Shown here one piece after another: positions 1 through 9,274 of a stretch of 53,504 bases of DNA. Positions within the stretch are counted from its first letter, which is position 1, and each line of letters begins with the position of its first letter. The DNA is from Flavobacteriaceae bacterium. GTDB taxonomy: Bacteria; Bacteroidota; Bacteroidia; Flavobacteriales; Flavobacteriaceae. Below the pieces are notes generated by a model. That model was not told the DNA's origin. It saw only the letters and a program-made list of their open reading frames with translations, and did not search any database. The stretch covers positions 1 to 53,504 of the forward strand of contig JALSLI010000091.1 of assembly GCA_026988395.1 (NCBI GenBank), written 5' to 3'. Made by a program: the position numbers and the translations under genes.

Positions 1-78
1 TGGAAACTCGATTATAAATTAGACAATGAACAACCGAAACTCAACAAAAAGGAAATTTTAAAAAAGTTATTACCTTAG
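1..78 (+). CDS. C-terminal fragment of an unidentified protein
   Basis: The first frame is open from the left edge to a TAG at 76-78, giving the last 25 residues of a protein that begins outside the window. The tail is lysine-rich and ends in LKKLLP. It is too short to assign to a family. It converges on the barrel gene that follows on the opposite strand, and I see no convincing terminator hairpin in the 62 bases between them. Confidence 0.55.
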   Translation, partial: WKLDYKLDNEQPKLNKKEILKKLLP

Positions 79-140
79 GTTTTTAATTGACAATACTTGG
101 CTTGTAGTTTTATAAACAATTTTTTACTCGCTAAAATCTT

Positions 141-2843
141 CTATAAATCATATTTTACACTAAACATTACCATTCTAGGTTGTACCAAATAGTTGCCGGA
201 GCTTTGCAAGTATTCGCTAAAAAAATCTTCATTAATACTCTTTGTGTTTAACAAATTAATCGCCGAGAGTTTAAACTCCCATTTTGAACCTTCTTTTTGG
301 TAATACAAATCGGTATTTAAAAAATCATACGTGTTTTTTATTGCATTTGATTTATTGTGGTAACTGTTATATTTGTAATCGGCTATTAAAACAAAATCTT
401 TTAAAAATACGATTTCAATATTGGCAAAAGGCTTATCTGTTACCGATTTACTTTTATCAAATTGCGATAAACTTTTAGAAAAACCGATTTCAAAATTAGG
501 AAAATCCATAAAATTAGATTGTGCACTAATGGTGTAATTTTGTGTTGTAAATTTTGTTTTAGTTTGAACACTCTCACCACTCAATAAAGTAGAAAGACGA
601 TACGCATTAGCGATAGAAGTATTTCCTGAAAAACGATATTTTATCTTTTTTATCCTTTTTGAAATACTTGCATTTACAGAAAAATTATCCTCAGGATTGG
701 CTAAATTTACATAACTGCTAATTCTGTCGATACCTATTAATTGATTGGTGTTTTTAATCACGTTTTTCTTTTTATTATAAGTTACACTTGCATGAATATT
801 AGTGCGACTAAACATATTAAAATTAAAATATCGCAAACTTAAATTTTGATATAAAGCATTTTCTAAATTTCTATTTCCAATAGAAAGTGCATTATATGAA
901 TTTAACAAAACGCCTTCCGCCAACTTATTTACATCACTAAAATCAGTAGTCGTTTCGTATTTAAAACGTAAACTTTCGGAATTTTTTATTGAAAATTTTA
1001 CATTCAAATCCGGTAATAAAATGGCTTTATTAAAGATCGTTTCTTCAGATAACTGTTTGTTTTTTGAGGTGTATTGATGCCAAGAAATTCCGGGTGTAAT
1101 TAAAAATTTTCCGGTTTTTAATTTATAATGCAATCCTAAAAACACATCTAAAAAATGAAAAGAAACAGTATTGTTTAAGGTGTCTTCGGTAAAATAAACA
1201 ATACTTCCGTTATCTAATTTTTGAGAAATTCCGGAATCTAAATTTTGATTGTTTAACACCGTTCCAACAGAAAAATTAAGATTGCTTTTGTTGTTTAAAA
1301 TATAGTAGTAATCTACTAAAAAATCGGCTTTTTTAGTGGTGATTTTTTTATTTTGACTTAAATCGTAAGCACTTCCTTCGTCTATGGTTGGTAATATGGC
1401 AAAACGTTGATCGGAATTAACGGAATGATACAAAGGTGTGTTTTTTTCAAATAAAAATTGTCCGCCAAAAGAAAAAATATTTTTGTTATTTAACGTATAA
1501 TAAATATTGGTATTTTGATTTACTGAAAACGGTTCTTCATCTTTACTACTTTTAATTTCGTTTGTTCCTGCCACATCCGAAACCGAAATTATTTGGTTGG
1601 TTTCAGATAAAATCGATTTTTTTAGCAACACATCATAATCCATTTGAAAACGCACATTTGGTTTATAAGAAGCGGATAATTTTAATAAACCTAAATCATT
1701 ATTTTGTAGGGTTTTATCATTTGTATTTTCGGTTGTAGTAATTAAATTTTGATTGACATCGGTTATGGTATTGGTTTTTAATGTTTTGGTTTGCATTTCG
1801 GTTTTTGCACCTGAATAGATTGCAAATCCGCTTATATTAAACTTCTTTGAAATGGTTTGCGAGAAATTTACAGCTCCAAATTTATTGGAAAGTTCTTTTG
1901 CCTTATTATCCTTAATTAAGGACAAGCCCAAACTGTTGGATGAAATATTTAATCCGCCACCACGCATCATTCGTTTAAAACCACCGGTAAATTTAAAATA
2001 ATCTCTAAACGTAAACGGTATTTCGCCAATATTATTAAAATCGGTTATAATATTGATACTCTTTTTAGGACTGTAATAAAATAATTTAGGATGTGCCAGA
2101 TATCGCATTTTATTTCCTCCATCACCTGCTCCTGCTGTTACCTCACCAAACCAAAAATTCTTTTTTCCTTCTTTTAATTTGATATTCATCGCCACACTAT
2201 CTGAGTCATCACCTAAACCACGCATTTGCGAAACTTCGTTATAATTTTTTAAAACTTGCACTTTTTTAATCGCATCTGCGGGAATATTTTTAGTTGCCAA
2301 TTTAGAATCGCCATCAAAAAAATCTTTACCGTCAACCATCACTTTGGTTACTTTTTTACCTTCTACCTCAATTTCGCCGTTGCTATTTACCTCAACGCCT
2401 GGCAATTTTTTAAGCACATCACCTAATTTTTTTTCTTTTCCGGTAGTGAACGAATCGGCATTGTAAACAATTGTATCTCCTTTTACGGTAACCGGCATTT
2501 CGTAAGTAATTTCAACAGCATCTAAATCGCTTTTGCTTTCATTTAAAACAAAATTTTTAACCGTTTCTTTATCGGAAAGCACCAAAATTTTAGACTGCGA
2601 ATCAAAACCAAGATAACTTACTTTTAATTGCACCTTTTCGGGATTTTTAAGTTCTATTTTGTATTTTCCTTTTTCATTTGTAATGGAATAACCTGCCATA
2701 GAGCCATAGGATAAATCAATTGCAATCACGTTTGCCATTTCTAATGGTTTGCCTTGTTTATCGGTTACGGTTCCTTTTAAGATGTTTTGCGAAAAAACAG
2801 AAACAGCAAAAAGAAAATTTATAAGTAAAAAGAGTTTTTTCAT
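141..2843 (-). CDS. TonB-receptor-like outer-membrane beta-barrel protein with carboxypeptidase-regulatory-like domain
   Basis: The 900-residue product opens with a signal peptide (MKKLFLLINFLFAVSVFSQ). A CarboxypepD_reg-like domain follows at about residues 22-110 (LKGTVTDKQGKPLEMANV). Next is a plug-like region at about 115-235 (KLGDVLKKLPGVEVNSNGEIEVEGKK), and the rest is a long beta-barrel of the OMP_b-brl_3 kind. Proteins of this type sit in the outer membrane and probably move or sense an unknown ligand; no classic TonB box is obvious. The GLPGLI gene lies 37 bases upstream on the same strand, a pairing common in Flavobacteriaceae, so the two are probably co-transcribed. The substrate cannot be told from sequence. 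Confidence 0.85.
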   Translation of the reverse strand: MKKLFLLINFLFAVSVFSQNILKGTVTDKQGKPLEMANVIAIDLSYGSMAGYSITNEKGKYKIELKNPEKVQLKVSYLGFDSQSKILVLSDKETVKNFVLNESKSDLDAVEITYEMPVTVKGDTIVYNADSFTTGKEKKLGDVLKKLPGVEVNSNGEIEVEGKKVTKVMVDGKDFFDGDSKLATKNIPADAIKKVQVLKNYNEVSQMRGLGDDSDSVAMNIKLKEGKKNFWFGEVTAGAGDGGNKMRYLAHPKLFYYSPKKSINIITDFNNIGEIPFTFRDYFKFTGGFKRMMRGGGLNISSNSLGLSLIKDNKAKELSNKFGAVNFSQTISKKFNISGFAIYSGAKTEMQTKTLKTNTITDVNQNLITTTENTNDKTLQNNDLGLLKLSASYKPNVRFQMDYDVLLKKSILSETNQIISVSDVAGTNEIKSSKDEEPFSVNQNTNIYYTLNNKNIFSFGGQFLFEKNTPLYHSVNSDQRFAILPTIDEGSAYDLSQNKKITTKKADFLVDYYYILNNKSNLNFSVGTVLNNQNLDSGISQKLDNGSIVYFTEDTLNNTVSFHFLDVFLGLHYKLKTGKFLITPGISWHQYTSKNKQLSEETIFNKAILLPDLNVKFSIKNSESLRFKYETTTDFSDVNKLAEGVLLNSYNALSIGNRNLENALYQNLSLRYFNFNMFSRTNIHASVTYNKKKNVIKNTNQLIGIDRISSYVNLANPEDNFSVNASISKRIKKIKYRFSGNTSIANAYRLSTLLSGESVQTKTKFTTQNYTISAQSNFMDFPNFEIGFSKSLSQFDKSKSVTDKPFANIEIVFLKDFVLIADYKYNSYHNKSNAIKNTYDFLNTDLYYQKEGSKWEFKLSAINLLNTKSINEDFFSEYLQSSGNYLVQPRMVMFSVKYDL

Positions 2844-2880
2844 ACAAATGAAATTAAAATTTAGATGTAAATATTGTCTT

Positions 2881-3723
2881 TTAATTACTGAAAATCACAT
2901 GTCTCCCTCCAGCGGATTTTTTACGTCTTCCTCTTCGCATTTCACGCATTTCATCTATCTTTTTTTTCATTATTTTATCGTATTCTGCTTGACTGATTAC
3001 TTTCCCTTTTTTAGGCTCTTCAATTGTTATTTTCTCTTTTGGATTTAACACTATTTTGGTTGCTACTAATTGTCTTCTGCCTACATTTACCTCTAAAATT
3101 AATCCCGGAAGTCCTTGGTATAATTCCGGACCGTTACTTACCGGAATCTCCGGCGTGTACCACACGGTTAATTTTTGCATTTCCGGTTTTTTTATTTTAG
3201 TGGAATCGCTTTTTATTTCCTTTTTTCGCATTCGTCTAAAAGATTTTTCTTTTTTAACCATTGCTGTTGCTTTAAATGCAAGGTAATTACCTATTTGTTT
3301 AGATTCTTTTTCTAATTTCCAATCTATTTTTTTAAGACTGTCTTTAATTAGAAAAACTTTTCCGAAACTTTCTTTTTTCTTTGTGTATTTTTTTTGTGAA
3401 ATATTTTTATATAAAATTCCGGAAGGTATTTTAAACGAAAAACCGCTAGCACTTGGTTGCTCTAATTTTTCTTCTTCTTTAAAAATGGAAGCCGTTTTAT
3501 CAAAAGTTAGAATATACGATTTATTCAACATTTTTTTTAGCATTTCTTGCATCATTTTTTTTCGATCATCAGGGATTTTTAATGAATCCATCCTTTTTTT
3601 TGCTCCTTCACGCATTTTGGTTTTGGATTGATAATACACCTTTCCTTGAAAATCTTGTGCAAATAATAATGAGGAAGTAAATAAAACCATTAAAACGGTC
3701 ACATTTTGCATAAAACGTATCAT
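2881..3723 (-). CDS. GLPGLI family protein
   Basis: A secreted protein of about 280 residues carrying the family signature, here GLPGLILEVNV, near residue 205. The reading frame extends to a TTG at 3747, but that codon lies inside a TATATTTG promoter box, so I start at the ATG at 3723, which gives a signal peptide MIRFMQNVTVLMVLFTSSL followed by LFAQ. A second ATG at 3711 is possible. The body is rich in basic residues and ends in a Lys/Arg-rich tail. The family is Bacteroidota-specific and of unknown function; it is usually found beside barrel proteins such as the gene downstream, suggesting that the two act together at the envelope. Confidence 0.85.
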   Translation of the reverse strand: MIRFMQNVTVLMVLFTSSLLFAQDFQGKVYYQSKTKMREGAKKRMDSLKIPDDRKKMMQEMLKKMLNKSYILTFDKTASIFKEEEKLEQPSASGFSFKIPSGILYKNISQKKYTKKKESFGKVFLIKDSLKKIDWKLEKESKQIGNYLAFKATAMVKKEKSFRRMRKKEIKSDSTKIKKPEMQKLTVWYTPEIPVSNGPELYQGLPGLILEVNVGRRQLVATKIVLNPKEKITIEEPKKGKVISQAEYDKIMKKKIDEMREMRRGRRKKSAGGRHVIFSN

Positions 3724-3744
3724 ATCTTTTATTTTTAAATTTTT

Positions 3745-3752
3745 CAAATATA
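3745..3752 (-). promoter_or_regulatory. Bacteroidota -7 promoter box for the GLPGLI-barrel operon
   Basis: TATATTTG on the minus strand matches the TAnnTTTG consensus and lies 21 bases before the ATG at 3723. No clear -33 TTG is visible at the usual spacing. The box overlaps the alternative TTG start at 3747 and so argues against it. Confidence 0.5.
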
Positions 3753-3785
3753 AAAAATGATACGTAATGTATGTGTTAATATTTG

Positions 3786-4832
3786 TTAATTTATTTCTTT
3801 TAACAACTCTTCTTCTCGTCTTTTAAACGGAAAATTATTTACAATTTGATTTCTAACCTCTAAACTACTAATGGTATTATTTTTTAAATTAGCAATTATA
3901 TTCTGCAATTTTTCTTCTTGCTTCTTTTTTAAAATATAACCTACATTACCTATAATATCCGGAATTCCGGCAACATTACTACCAATAGGAATACAACCGC
4001 AAAGCATTGCCTCACATAATGCATTCGGGAATCCTTCAAACATAGAAAGTTGCAAATAATATTGATGTTGGTTGTAAATTTGCAACAATTTTTCTTGTGG
4101 CACATTATCTATAAAAATGATGTTTTTAGGTGCTTTTTCCGGTAAAAAAACTTTCCCAACAATTGTAAATCGGTACTCCGGATTTTTTTTTGCCATTGCA
4201 ACTACCAAATCAATTCCTTTACGGTAATAACCAACTTCATCTAAGGCAAAACTTACCGTTAAAAACGAATTTTCTATACGATTTTCATTGGTAATCAGCC
4301 ACTTTTTGGTATCGTATCCATTTACCACTTCGTTAATCGGCGTTTTGCAATTTGGCACTAAATGTAAAATTCCTTGTTTTGGGTATTTTACATCAATATA
4401 GGTATAAATACTCTTTGCCAAACTTTTGTGAACCGGTAAAATAAGCGAACAATGTCTAAACGAAAAAGCAGTAAACCAAGCTAAAATAGGCTTGGTAAAT
4501 GCTCCGTAATTAATTTCCGGTAATTTTGCACAATCGGTTCCTATGGCAATAATAACAACTTTTTTATTAATAACTTTTCCGAAAATTATAGGTAAAAACG
4601 ATACATATCCTGCCGATTGTATCACAATTCGGTTAAACCGAAAACTAAAAAATAACAAATAAAAAAATTGCTTTACAAAGGCAAACGGCAAATAACTTTT
4701 TTTTACCGTATTAAAATGATAATTGGTTACATCATACGATTTAGACAAGATTTTTTCATCGCGTTTTACAAAAGTAGCACGTTTTACATAAACCAATAAC
4801 AGCTTTTCTTTGCGTTTTGTAGTAGAATTCAA
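3786..4832 (-). CDS. Glycosyltransferase family 4 protein
   Basis: A 348-residue GT4-type enzyme. The N-terminus (KLLLVYVKRATFVKRDEKIL) fits the first Rossmann strand of a family that adds a sugar from a nucleotide donor to a lipid-linked or polysaccharide acceptor at the cytoplasmic membrane face. The C-terminal donor-binding half contains FEGFPNALCEAMLCGCIPIG, the usual E-x7-E donor motif, at about residues 263-282. There is no in-frame ATG near the N-terminus, so the TTG at 4832 is the likely start. It is transcribed divergently from the HprK-like gene 44 bases away. Acceptor and sugar are unknown. Confidence 0.85.
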   Translation of the reverse strand: MNSTTKRKEKLLLVYVKRATFVKRDEKILSKSYDVTNYHFNTVKKSYLPFAFVKQFFYLLFFSFRFNRIVIQSAGYVSFLPIIFGKVINKKVVIIAIGTDCAKLPEINYGAFTKPILAWFTAFSFRHCSLILPVHKSLAKSIYTYIDVKYPKQGILHLVPNCKTPINEVVNGYDTKKWLITNENRIENSFLTVSFALDEVGYYRKGIDLVVAMAKKNPEYRFTIVGKVFLPEKAPKNIIFIDNVPQEKLLQIYNQHQYYLQLSMFEGFPNALCEAMLCGCIPIGSNVAGIPDIIGNVGYILKKKQEEKLQNIIANLKNNTISSLEVRNQIVNNFPFKRREEELLKEIN

Positions 4833-4843
4833 TTTTAGCTTTG

Positions 4844-4851
4844 TATTTTTG
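4844..4851 (+). promoter_or_regulatory. -7 promoter box for the glycan cluster
   Basis: TATTTTTG matches TAnnTTTG and lies 25 bases before the ATG at 4877, in the short gap between divergent genes. The nearest upstream TTG is too far away for a standard -33 element. Confidence 0.4.
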
Positions 4852-4876
4852 TTCCTTGCAAAACTACTACAAATAA

Positions 4877-5983
4877 ATGATGTATTCTTTTTTTGGTCAA
4901 AACATAGACATAAATCTTAAAAATTCGGCTTATAAAAACCGACTTTTAGAGGAATTAATTCCTTATAAAACCGAAGAAAAAACACCTCAAATTACCATAA
5001 CCGATGATTGGAAAGATTTTAATTACAAACCAATTTCTAACAATCCTAAACAACATTTTTACTATAAAAATGTAATCCATATTAAAGAAAAATTAACCGA
5101 AATAGCTTTTGTTTTTAACGGTCGAGCCGAAATAACTCACATATATTTTAAACTGATTACTGCTCCAAATGCTTTTAGAAAAAGCATAAGAAAATGGCTG
5201 AATATGCAATTTACCAACCGCACGGAAAATATCGGACAAATATTTCATGAAAATGTGCTAATTCCCTTATCTTTTTTTATAAAAGATGTGGCTCCGATTC
5301 ACGCATCGGGATTTCAACACCAAAATAAAACTTATCTACTTGGCGGAACCGGTGGTGTTGGGAAAACAACCTTAGAACTCCTTTTTTGTATAAAGAAAAA
5401 AGCATCCTTTATTACCGATGATATTGCGATTATTAATAATGAAAATACGGTTTTTCCTAATTATAACTATCCTAAAATTTACGGTTACAACCTTATAGGA
5501 AATACAGAATTAAAAGAAAAAATCTTTAAAAAAGCCGGTTTTTTAAACAAAATACATTGGTTTTTACACCAAAAAATATTTGGTATTCAAAAGGTAAGAC
5601 GAAAAATCTCACCTTTTAAATTATATGCTTCGGTTATTAAAAATCCGATTGCTATAACAGATTATCTTATTCTTTTTAAATCGGAAACTCCTGTTATAAA
5701 ACAAGAAAAATTACCGATTAAAAACACCGTAAAAGCAAGTATTGATGTCATTTTAACTGAATATGCTTACTTTTTTAACCAATTAAAATGGCACGAATTT
5801 AATGCAAATGTTTTGGGTGAAAATCCGATTTACACCATTTCAATTTTACAAAAAAAATGGGAGAATACATTAGAATCTGCATTAAAGCAAACCAATAATT
5901 CTGTGGTTAAAATTCCGTTTTCAATTACGCATCAAGATTATCAAAGAGAAATGGAAAAACTATTAACCGATACTTCACTTTAA
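4877..5983 (+). CDS. HprK-like P-loop ATPase/kinase in a glycan cluster
   Basis: A 368-residue protein with a Walker A motif GGTGGVGKT at residues 156-164. The preceding PIHASGF strand and the following FITDDIAIIN resemble the layout of HPr kinase/phosphorylase-like proteins (His before the P-loop, DD after it). Some HprK-like proteins occur in polysaccharide or peptide-modification clusters rather than sugar uptake, and the neighbours here are glycosyltransferases. The next gene begins two bases after the stop, so translation is probably coupled. The 140 residues before the P-loop are unassigned. Kinase activity and target are not known; it could also be a plain nucleotide-binding switch. 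Confidence 0.75.
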   Translation: MMYSFFGQNIDINLKNSAYKNRLLEELIPYKTEEKTPQITITDDWKDFNYKPISNNPKQHFYYKNVIHIKEKLTEIAFVFNGRAEITHIYFKLITAPNAFRKSIRKWLNMQFTNRTENIGQIFHENVLIPLSFFIKDVAPIHASGFQHQNKTYLLGGTGGVGKTTLELLFCIKKKASFITDDIAIINNENTVFPNYNYPKIYGYNLIGNTELKEKIFKKAGFLNKIHWFLHQKIFGIQKVRRKISPFKLYASVIKNPIAITDYLILFKSETPVIKQEKLPIKNTVKASIDVILTEYAYFFNQLKWHEFNANVLGENPIYTISILQKKWENTLESALKQTNNSVVKIPFSITHQDYQREMEKLLTDTSL

Positions 5984-5985
5984 AA

Positions 5986-7272
5986 ATGCCAAACGAAAAT
6001 AAACATATAAAAGCATTAATTATTACTTATTATTTTCCGCCTGCCGGAGGTTCGGGCGTACAGCGTTGGCTTAAATTTATTAAATATTTACGTGATTTTA
6101 ATATAGAACCAATCGTTTACACAGCAGAAAATGCCAATTATCCTATTACAGACAACACGCTTGTAAAAGAACTTCCTAAAAATATTACTATTTTAAGACA
6201 ACCTATTTTTGAAGCAAACAATTTTATAAAAAGCAATCGTAAAAAAAGTAGCGGATTTCTCTCACAAAAACCTTCGTTTACCGGAAAAATAATGCAGTAC
6301 ATTCGTGCCAATTATTTTATTCCGGATGCTCGTAAATTCTGGATAAAACCATCGGTTTCTTATTTATCGAAGTATTTAGAAAAAAATCCGATTGATATTA
6401 TCATTACCACAGGACCGCCACACTCTGTACACCTAATAGGTTTGGCTTTAAAAAAGAAATTTAAAATTCCTTGGATAGCCGATTTTAGAGATCCGTGGAC
6501 AAACATCGATTATTTTCATAAACTACCTCTCACCAAAAAAGCAAAACAAACACATTTTAAGCTCGAAAAAGAAGTAGTGCAAACAGCAGATCAGGTGGTT
6601 GTTGTTGGTAAAACAATGCAACGCGAGTACCTTCCGTTAAACGGAAATACAACAATTATTGAAAACGGATTTGATAATTTTAAGGAAGATTTTAAAACAG
6701 AAAAAGATAAAAAATTTAGTCTGCTACATATCGGATTACTAAATCAAGACAGAAACCATAAAGCTTTATGGGAAGCCTTAAAAGAGTTAAAAAATGATGT
6801 AAAAGATTTTGACAAGGATTTAGAAATTAAATTAATCGGTAAAATCTGTGTAGAAGCAATTCATGAAATTAAAAAAAATAATCTTACCGATAATTTAACT
6901 TTAAACGATTACATACCACATCAAGAGGTTATAAAATACCAGAAATCGGCACAAGTTCTATTGCTTTTAGTAAACAACACTCCAAATGCAAAAGGCATAA
7001 TTACCGGTAAAATATTTGAATACCTACAAGCCAAAAGACCCATTTTAGCTCTTGCTCCAACAAACGGTGATTTAGCCGAAATCATACAAGAAACACAAAG
7101 TGGACTTACCGTAGATTTTAACGATAAAGATAAAATTAAAAAGCAAATACTTTCGTATTACTTAAAATACAAAAATAATACCTTACAGATTTGTCCTAAA
7201 AATATTGAAAAATACCACCGAAAAGAACGCACAAAAAAATTAGCATCGGTAATTACAAAAATTACCGGTTAA
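5986..7272 (+). CDS. Glycosyltransferase family 4 protein
   Basis: A 428-residue GT4-type enzyme. The N-terminal acceptor domain has LIITYYFPPAGGSGVQRWLK, typical of this subfamily, and the C-terminal donor domain runs from about residue 240 with KIFEYLQAKRPILALAPTNG near residue 345 as the donor-binding stretch. It would transfer a sugar during surface polysaccharide or glycolipid assembly at the inner membrane. It follows the HprK-like gene by two bases and precedes the UDP-GlcNAc epimerase by 31 bases, so all three appear to form one operon. The exact sugar cannot be assigned; the neighbouring epimerase makes a ManNAc-derived residue a reasonable guess. Confidence 0.87.
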   Translation: MPNENKHIKALIITYYFPPAGGSGVQRWLKFIKYLRDFNIEPIVYTAENANYPITDNTLVKELPKNITILRQPIFEANNFIKSNRKKSSGFLSQKPSFTGKIMQYIRANYFIPDARKFWIKPSVSYLSKYLEKNPIDIIITTGPPHSVHLIGLALKKKFKIPWIADFRDPWTNIDYFHKLPLTKKAKQTHFKLEKEVVQTADQVVVVGKTMQREYLPLNGNTTIIENGFDNFKEDFKTEKDKKFSLLHIGLLNQDRNHKALWEALKELKNDVKDFDKDLEIKLIGKICVEAIHEIKKNNLTDNLTLNDYIPHQEVIKYQKSAQVLLLLVNNTPNAKGIITGKIFEYLQAKRPILALAPTNGDLAEIIQETQSGLTVDFNDKDKIKKQILSYYLKYKNNTLQICPKNIEKYHRKERTKKLASVITKITG

Positions 7273-7303
7273 ATCAATAAATTTGCTAAAAATCCAAGCA
7301 TCA

Positions 7304-8383
7304 ATGAAAAAAATTATTACCATTTTAGGAGCAAGACCACAATTTGTAAAAGGTGCTGTACTCAGTAGAATAATTAAAGAACACAATGAAATTGAAGAAA
7401 TCATCATTCATACAGGTCAGCATTACGACACTAATATGAGTGCTGTTTTTTTTGAAGAAATGGAAATCCCTAAACCAAAGTACAATTTAGATATAAACGG
7501 ATTAAGCCACGGTGCAATGACAGGGCAAATGCTCGAAAAAATTGAAGCTGTTTTAAAAGATGAAAAACCGGATGCTGTGGTTATCTATGGCGACACTAAT
7601 TCTACTATCGCCGGAGCCTTAGCTGCAAAAAAAATGCACATTAAAGTAATTCATATCGAAGCAGGATTGCGTTCTTTTAATATGAAAATGCCTGAAGAAA
7701 TTAATCGAATTTTAACCGATAGAATTTCCGATTTATTACTTTGTCCAACCGATACTGCAATAAAAAATTTACAACAAGAAGGATATTCAAATTTACCAAT
7801 CAATATCGTAAAAGCAGGTGATATTATGAAAGATGCTGTTCTTTATTACAGTAAAACATCTTCCGCGAAAGCGAAAATATATTTTAAATTAAACTTAAAA
7901 AAAGAAGATTTTATCTTAGCAACCATTCACAGGCAAGAAAATACAGACGATCTAGACAAATTAAAATCTATTTTTGAAGCGTTGGAAGAAATCCATAAAG
8001 AAACTCCGGTTGTGTTGCCATTACACCCAAGAACCAAAGCAATTTTAGAAAAAAACAACCTAAAATACAACATAACAACTATTCAGCCTGTTGGTTATTT
8101 TGATATGTTAGAACTTCTTAAAAATTGTAAAATGGTAATTTCCGATAGTGGAGGCTTACAAAAAGAAGCTTTTTTTAACCGTAAAAATGTGATTATAGCA
8201 CGTGATGAAACCGAATGGGTAGAACTTGTAGATAATGGTTTTGCTATAATTACCGGAGCAAATAAAGAAAAAATAAAACAAGCTTACCGCTATTTTAAAG
8301 ACAAAAAGAATGATTTTTCCGTAAATTTGTACGGTGATAACGTTGGAGAAACAATGTATCAAGAAATTAAAAAAATACTTTAA
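7304..8383 (+). CDS. wecB: UDP-N-acetylglucosamine 2-epimerase (non-hydrolysing)
   Basis: This enzyme interconverts UDP-GlcNAc and UDP-ManNAc in the cytoplasm and supplies ManNAc-type sugars for surface glycans. The 359 residues carry family landmarks in order: ILGARPQFVKGA at the N-terminus, HTGQHYDTNMS, VIYGDTNSTIAGALAA, HIEAGLRSF, ATIHRQENTD and ISDSGGLQKEA. The frame extends to a TTG at 7283, but the ATG at 7304 gives the usual MKKIITILGARPQ start, so I use it. It follows a glycosyltransferase by 31 bases and is followed after three bases by a small acidic gene. The assignment is firm; the glycan that uses the sugar is unknown. Confidence 0.95.
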   Translation: MKKIITILGARPQFVKGAVLSRIIKEHNEIEEIIIHTGQHYDTNMSAVFFEEMEIPKPKYNLDINGLSHGAMTGQMLEKIEAVLKDEKPDAVVIYGDTNSTIAGALAAKKMHIKVIHIEAGLRSFNMKMPEEINRILTDRISDLLLCPTDTAIKNLQQEGYSNLPINIVKAGDIMKDAVLYYSKTSSAKAKIYFKLNLKKEDFILATIHRQENTDDLDKLKSIFEALEEIHKETPVVLPLHPRTKAILEKNNLKYNITTIQPVGYFDMLELLKNCKMVISDSGGLQKEAFFNRKNVIIARDETEWVELVDNGFAIITGANKEKIKQAYRYFKDKKNDFSVNLYGDNVGETMYQEIKKIL

Positions 8384-8386
8384 ATT

Positions 8387-8611
8387 ATGACTTTACCAAA
8401 ATATTTACTTGCAGATAACAGTAATTATCCTGATGACCACTATGTGATTCATCTGGAGTTTCCGCGTTTTATCTTAAATCTAAAAGATGATTCAATTGAG
8501 TGGTTAGAAGTTTTTTCGGTTGAAGACCAAGAAGAAGTTACCAAACAAATAGCCGAATTAATCGATGAGGCAACACGCTTTTTTGATGAAGAAATGGCAA
8601 AATACGATTGA
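8387..8611 (+). CDS. Small acidic conserved protein of unknown function
   Basis: A 74-residue protein beginning three bases after the epimerase stop, therefore probably translated with it. It has no signal peptide or membrane segment. The first half is mixed (YVIHLEFPRFILNL) and the second half is a strongly acidic, probably helical stretch with VEDQEEVTKQIAELIDEATR. I recognise it as the kind of small hypothetical protein common in Flavobacteriaceae genomes but know no function. It ends the plus-strand glycan cluster; the next 162 bases contain no gene, only the promoter of the TIR/PIN module. Confidence 0.75.
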   Translation: MTLPKYLLADNSNYPDDHYVIHLEFPRFILNLKDDSIEWLEVFSVEDQEEVTKQIAELIDEATRFFDEEMAKYD

Positions 8612-8720
8612 TGAATTAAGATTTAAAATTAATTAAGTTCAATACTCAATAAAATATAAAACGGAAAAGCAAAAGAACAACTAAAGCTATTTTTTTGCAA
8701 ATATTTTTTTACGTCATTTC

Positions 8721-8748
8721 TTGTATCGTATTATTTATGCTATATTTG
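8721..8748 (+). promoter_or_regulatory. Promoter of the TIR/PIN module (TTG-N17-TATATTTG)
   Basis: TTG at 8721-8723 and TATATTTG at 8741-8748 are separated by 17 bases, a full match to the Bacteroidota TTG-N17-20-TAnnTTTG promoter. Transcription would start near 8753-8756 and leave about a 20-base leader before the ATG at 8774. It is the best promoter match I found in the window and lies directly before this accessory pair. Confidence 0.7.
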
Positions 8749-8773
8749 CAGTAATGCCGAAAATATAAAGGAT

Positions 8774-9268
8774 ATGAAAAATGTATTCATTACATACAAT
8801 AATAACTCAGAGATTGGAGAAAATACAGCTCTAAGAATGCAAACACTTTCCAATTTATATGGATTTTCAGTTTTTTTACCTTTTAGAATTGGTAAATCTA
8901 CTATTTCCCAAGAGACAAAAGAAAGAATAAATAATTCTCGTTTTATTTTAGCTTTCTCAATTGGTAAGTATTCTAAAATATTAAGAGATGAATTAGAATA
9001 TGCATTGTCAAAGAATAAGCCAATCATAATTATATACGATAGGAAAGAAAAAAATAAAATCCATTTTCCAAACAAAAATAACGTAAAAGAAGTGTTAATT
9101 GATTACTATAATACTGATGAAGCTTTACATCAAATATCAAATTTTTTAGATGAACAATTTAATGATATTAAATTAAAACAGCAAAAAAACGAAAATGCAA
9201 TTGGAACTGCACTTGTTGGCATAGGCCTTGGACTATTGGCGTATTGGACTTTATCTGACAGCAAATAA
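8774..9268 (+). CDS. TIR-like domain protein with C-terminal membrane helix
   Basis: A 164-residue protein. Residues 1-125 follow the order of a TIR fold: strand one KNVFITY, a helix followed by GFSVFLP, then ERINNSRFILAFSIGKYSK, and a helix DELEYAL whose Glu73 falls where the NADase glutamate of TIR domains sits, followed by KPIIIIYD. Residues about 140-160 (NAIGTALVGIGLGLLAYW) form one hydrophobic helix near the C-terminus, which could anchor the domain facing the cytoplasm or drive oligomerisation. The PIN gene begins six bases after the stop, so the two are one operon. Similar Rossmann-like folds (nucleoside deoxyribosyltransferase, SLOG) are alternatives. Activity is inferred, not shown. 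Confidence 0.6.
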   Translation: MKNVFITYNNNSEIGENTALRMQTLSNLYGFSVFLPFRIGKSTISQETKERINNSRFILAFSIGKYSKILRDELEYALSKNKPIIIIYDRKEKNKIHFPNKNNVKEVLIDYYNTDEALHQISNFLDEQFNDIKLKQQKNENAIGTALVGIGLGLLAYWTLSDSK

Positions 9269-9274
9269 ATCAAA

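Noticed and set aside
3724-3747. TTG start of the GLPGLI gene
   Set aside because: The TTG is part of a TATATTTG promoter box; the ATG at 3723 gives a normal signal peptide. The same reasoning removes TTG starts at 46484 and 49476.
8740-9075. Minus-strand frame opposite the TIR-like gene
   Set aside because: No start context or family features; the plus-strand gene has a full promoter and coupled neighbour.
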